A stretch of 64,000 nucleotides of DNA from an uncultured Actinomycetes bacterium (GTDB lineage Bacteria; Actinomycetota; Thermoleophilia; Solirubrobacterales; 70-9). The notes beneath the pieces were generated by a model that worked only from the letters and a program-made list of their open reading frames with translations, was not told where the DNA came from and did not search any database. The stretch's first letter is position 1. Every line of letters starts with the position of its first letter. Shown piece after piece: positions 61,975-64,000 of this stretch. Location: positions 62,001 to 126,000 of the forward strand of contig CALCIA010000137.1 of the NCBI GenBank assembly GCA_937907435.1, written 5' to 3'. The position numbers and the translations under genes were made by a program.

Positions 61975-62562
61975 GTGCCGAGGATCAGCGCCGAGACCGT
62001 CGCCGAGCACGTCGAGCGCCAGGAGGCAGCGGTTTTCGAGGCGGCGATCCGGCTCTTCCTCGAGCGTGGCTACGCCGCCGTCGGCCTCGCCGACATCGCC
62101 GCCGCGGTCGGGCTCAAGCGCAACTCGCTCTACCGCTACTTTCCCGACAAGGCACACATCCTGCTTCGCTGGCTGCGCCGCGAGCTCCCCGAGCAGGTGG
62201 CGGAATCGGAGCGGCTCCTCGGCGGCGACGGCGACCCGGTAGAGCGGATCCAAGCCTGGGCGACCTATCAGCTCGACTACGCTCGGCGGCCGGAACACCG
62301 GCTGATCGCCGCCCTCCCCGACCTGGCCCGCGACCTCGACGCCGAGACCCGGGCCGAGCTGGCCGACAGCCACCGCGGGCTGCTGGCGCCACTGGACGGC
62401 GTCCTCGCCGAAGCTGGGATCGCCGACCCGGCCGAGCGGAAGGCGGCGGCGCGGCTGATCGGCGGCCTCGTGCTCGGCGCCGCCGAGACCGAGTCGCGTG
62501 AGCAAGAGGAGGCAGCCCTGCGCCGGCGGCTGCACCGGGCGATCGCGGCGCTGGCCGGCTGA
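61975..62562 (+). CDS. TetR family repressor
   Basis: This 195-residue protein from GTG has an N-terminal HTH (RLFLERGYAAVGLADIAAAV, LKRNSLYRYFPDKAHILL) and a helical ligand-binding domain. It stands in the operon of the ABC exporter, 4 bases past its ATPase stop, and probably binds the dyad at 60160-60180 and controls its own operon. Confidence 0.88.
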   Translation: MPRISAETVAEHVERQEAAVFEAAIRLFLERGYAAVGLADIAAAVGLKRNSLYRYFPDKAHILLRWLRRELPEQVAESERLLGGDGDPVERIQAWATYQLDYARRPEHRLIAALPDLARDLDAETRAELADSHRGLLAPLDGVLAEAGIADPAERKAAARLIGGLVLGAAETESREQEEAALRRRLHRAIAALAG

Positions 62563-62659
62563 GTCGGATCAGGCGCGATCGGGCGCGCGAGACCCAGTTG
62601 GCACTTGCGGCGAACGGTGACCACCGTCGGGTGCCACTCGCCGACCCGCTGCTCGCGGC

Positions 62660-62890
62660 CGCCGCCGAGGAGGCCGACGTGGGAGGTCGGCGAGAGCGCG
62701 CCGGCCACCATCGTGGTCACGCCGTCGGCCGCGGGGACCTATGTGCACACCGTCGTCGTCGCCCCGGGCGGCGGCCTCACCGATCCCGCGCCGGCCGACG
62801 ACAGAGCCTCGGCGACGCTCGAGGTGGCACCGGCGACGACCACGCAGCCCACCCCCGACGGGGAGACGAACGCGGGTCCGGGCCGTGAGG
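62660..62890 (+). pseudogene. Remnant of a DUF11/CARDB-type repeat protein
   Basis: In one frame, ESAPATIVVTPSAAGTYVHT and PAPADDRASATLEVAP match the end of a DUF11-type beta-sandwich repeat (TPTAAGTYTNTV, DPNPADDTASATLTV). No start codon, signal peptide or rest of the protein is present; the sense before 62680 is in other frames. It is a dead fragment. Bases 62563-62659 show no gene. Confidence 0.5.
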
Positions 62891-62934
62891 CGAGCGCGAT
62901 GCCGGACCGGGGCGCACAGGGAAGCGCGACGCGC

Positions 62935-62963
62935 TTGCAAAACTGTCGACAGTCGACTATCGT
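62935..62963 (+). promoter_or_regulatory. Promoter with 12-bp palindrome in spacer, for the aminotransferase gene
   Basis: TTGCAA (62935-62940) and TATCGT (62958-62963) are 17 bases apart, a sigma-70-type promoter. The perfect palindrome ACTGTC-GACAGT (62942-62953) fills the spacer. It is about 100 bases before the gene at 63065, with an intervening leader. Confidence 0.5.
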
Positions 62964-63064
62964 CACGGCGCGGAAAGGGTTGAGCTCGGAATCGACGGTG
63001 CCCTGGCACCGGGATTGCCGGTTCAGAAGGCGACCGGTGAGCCGGTGAAGGAAGGGATTGGTGG

Positions 63065-64000
63065 ATGAGCGGAAAGTCGAAACTTCTGATCAGCGACTTC
63101 AATGTCGGGCGCTCGAACGGCGTGCAGATCGAAACCGGGGAGGGCGTGCATTTCGTCCTCACGGACGGGACCCGGGTGATCGACGGAAGCAACACCGGCG
63201 GGTCGCTGGGTCACCGCCACCCCGACATGGTCGCCGCCGTGAAGGAGGCCGCCGATGAGCCGGTCGTGAACGACGGCTGGTACTGGCCGGCGCGTCAGGC
63301 GGCGATCGACGAGCTGATCGAGACGGCCTTCGGCGGCGACTCCTCGCTGGTCGGCGCGGTGCGCTTCGCGCTCAGCGGCGGCGAAGCGAACGACCTGGCG
63401 CTCTCGCTCGCCCAGGCGCTCACCGGGCGCGCCGCGCTCGTCACCCGGGAGCGGGCCTACCACGGGATCTGCGGCCTGGCCCGCGAAATGACGGTGCAGC
63501 CGCACTGGCACGGCGGCCTCTCCAGCACCGAGGGCGGCATCCGCCCGGCCGCGCGGTTGGCCGACGTCCGCCAGCTGCCGATGCCCCGCGGCGCGCGGAT
63601 CAAAGGCGGCGAGGCGAACCCGGCGCCGCACGAGCTGCGGGCCGAGGCGGTCGGGATGATGCAGGACTCCGCCGCCGTCATCGTCGACTACACGCAGGGC
63701 GGGATCTACCACTCGGCGGAGTACCAGGACACGGTCGCCGCCGCCGCCAAGGAGACCGGCACCCTTTGGATCGCCGACGAGGTGGTGACGGGCTTCGGCC
63801 GCACCGGATCGTGGTTCGGCTTCGAAGGCGGCGAGACGCGCCCCGACATCATCACCCTCGGCAAGCCGTTGGCCGGCGGCGCCTCTCCGGCGGGCGCGGT
63901 CGTCCTGTCCGAGCGCGTGGCCGCCATGCTGGACCACGAGCGGTGGCAGACCTTCAGCACCTTCCGGGGCCACCCGGTGATGATCGCCGCGATGCGGGCG
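63065..64000 (+). CDS. Class III PLP-dependent aminotransferase, partial (runs off window)
   Basis: The 312 visible residues show a class III fold: GSLGHRHPDMVAAVKEA, FALSGGEANDLALSLAQAL, IADEVVTGFGRTGSWFG and the PLP-lysine motif TLGKPLAGGASPAGA (K267). The C-terminal part is beyond the right edge. The group includes glutamate-1-semialdehyde aminomutase and omega-transaminases; the missing part prevents a choice. ATG start after a GAAGG-rich leader. Confidence 0.88.
   Translation, partial: MSGKSKLLISDFNVGRSNGVQIETGEGVHFVLTDGTRVIDGSNTGGSLGHRHPDMVAAVKEAADEPVVNDGWYWPARQAAIDELIETAFGGDSSLVGAVRFALSGGEANDLALSLAQALTGRAALVTRERAYHGICGLAREMTVQPHWHGGLSSTEGGIRPAARLADVRQLPMPRGARIKGGEANPAPHELRAEAVGMMQDSAAVIVDYTQGGIYHSAEYQDTVAAAAKETGTLWIADEVVTGFGRTGSWFGFEGGETRPDIITLGKPLAGGASPAGAVVLSERVAAMLDHERWQTFSTFRGHPVMIAAMRA

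Noticed and set aside
59890..62535. Open frame of 881 codons on the minus strand
   Set aside because: It is antisense to the ABC permease, ATPase and TetR genes, all with clear motifs, and its text is Arg/Ala/Gly-rich without structure.

Overview
The window is high-GC DNA, almost entirely coding, with frequent GTG/TTG starts, ATGA/GTGA start-stop overlaps and several apparently leaderless genes. It carries a DUF3105 protein, small secreted proteins with a short N-terminal membrane segment, Ig-like surface proteins and a sigma factor fused to a membrane segment. Together these suggest a Thermoleophilia-type actinobacterium (Solirubrobacterales-like). This assignment rests on gene style and family memory, not on an rRNA gene.

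Bases 1 to 27.4 kb hold envelope and metal/redox genes. They include an M23 murein hydrolase, a cyclase-YHS fusion, DUF305 and DUF3105 proteins, a spermidine-synthase-like membrane protein, Lgt, a ZIP transporter, a BlaI/M56 regulator-protease pair, a CopC-CopD fusion, CcdA, TlpA-like thioredoxin, CcmE, CcmF, a CcmI-like protein, an Lgt-like protein, L,D-transpeptidase and small membrane proteins. About ten copies of a 17-bp dyad (TCCTACR-N3-YGTAGGA type) lie directly before these genes, several with the -10 hexamer inside one arm. I read this as one BlaI-family regulon for copper/redox and cytochrome c maturation. Several genes here are broken: a methyltransferase, a P-type ATPase remnant, an acyltransferase and a small secreted protein.

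From 28.0 to 34.5 kb there is a possible LexA-controlled pair of tiny genes, then a locus of a sigma factor/zinc-finger/membrane fusion with three secreted proteins ending in a strong terminator, then an ArsR regulator. The sigma-fusion and arsR genes share a homologous leader.

From 34.7 to about 53.3 kb is an integrative conjugative element core: TcpC, TcpD-like, TcpE, VirB4-type ATPase, VirB6-like protein, VirB1/CHAP hydrolase, cytosine methyltransferases (one scrambled, one split), coupling-type ATPase, replication-relaxation protein, excisionase-like protein, tyrosine integrase and two XRE regulators. From 53.4 to 58.2 kb follows cargo: a divergent P-loop ATPase and PD-(D/E)XK nuclease-like protein plus a helical protein, a candidate defence system. 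A 3' fragment of a tRNA-Met gene at 58.4 kb looks like the element's right attachment site. No intact tRNA partner is in the window, so the left end is either outside it or not tRNA-borne.

From 58.4 kb to the end are a HEPN-like protein with a VapBC pair, an ABC export operon with its TetR regulator and operator, a decayed repeat protein, and the start of a class III aminotransferase gene that runs off the window.
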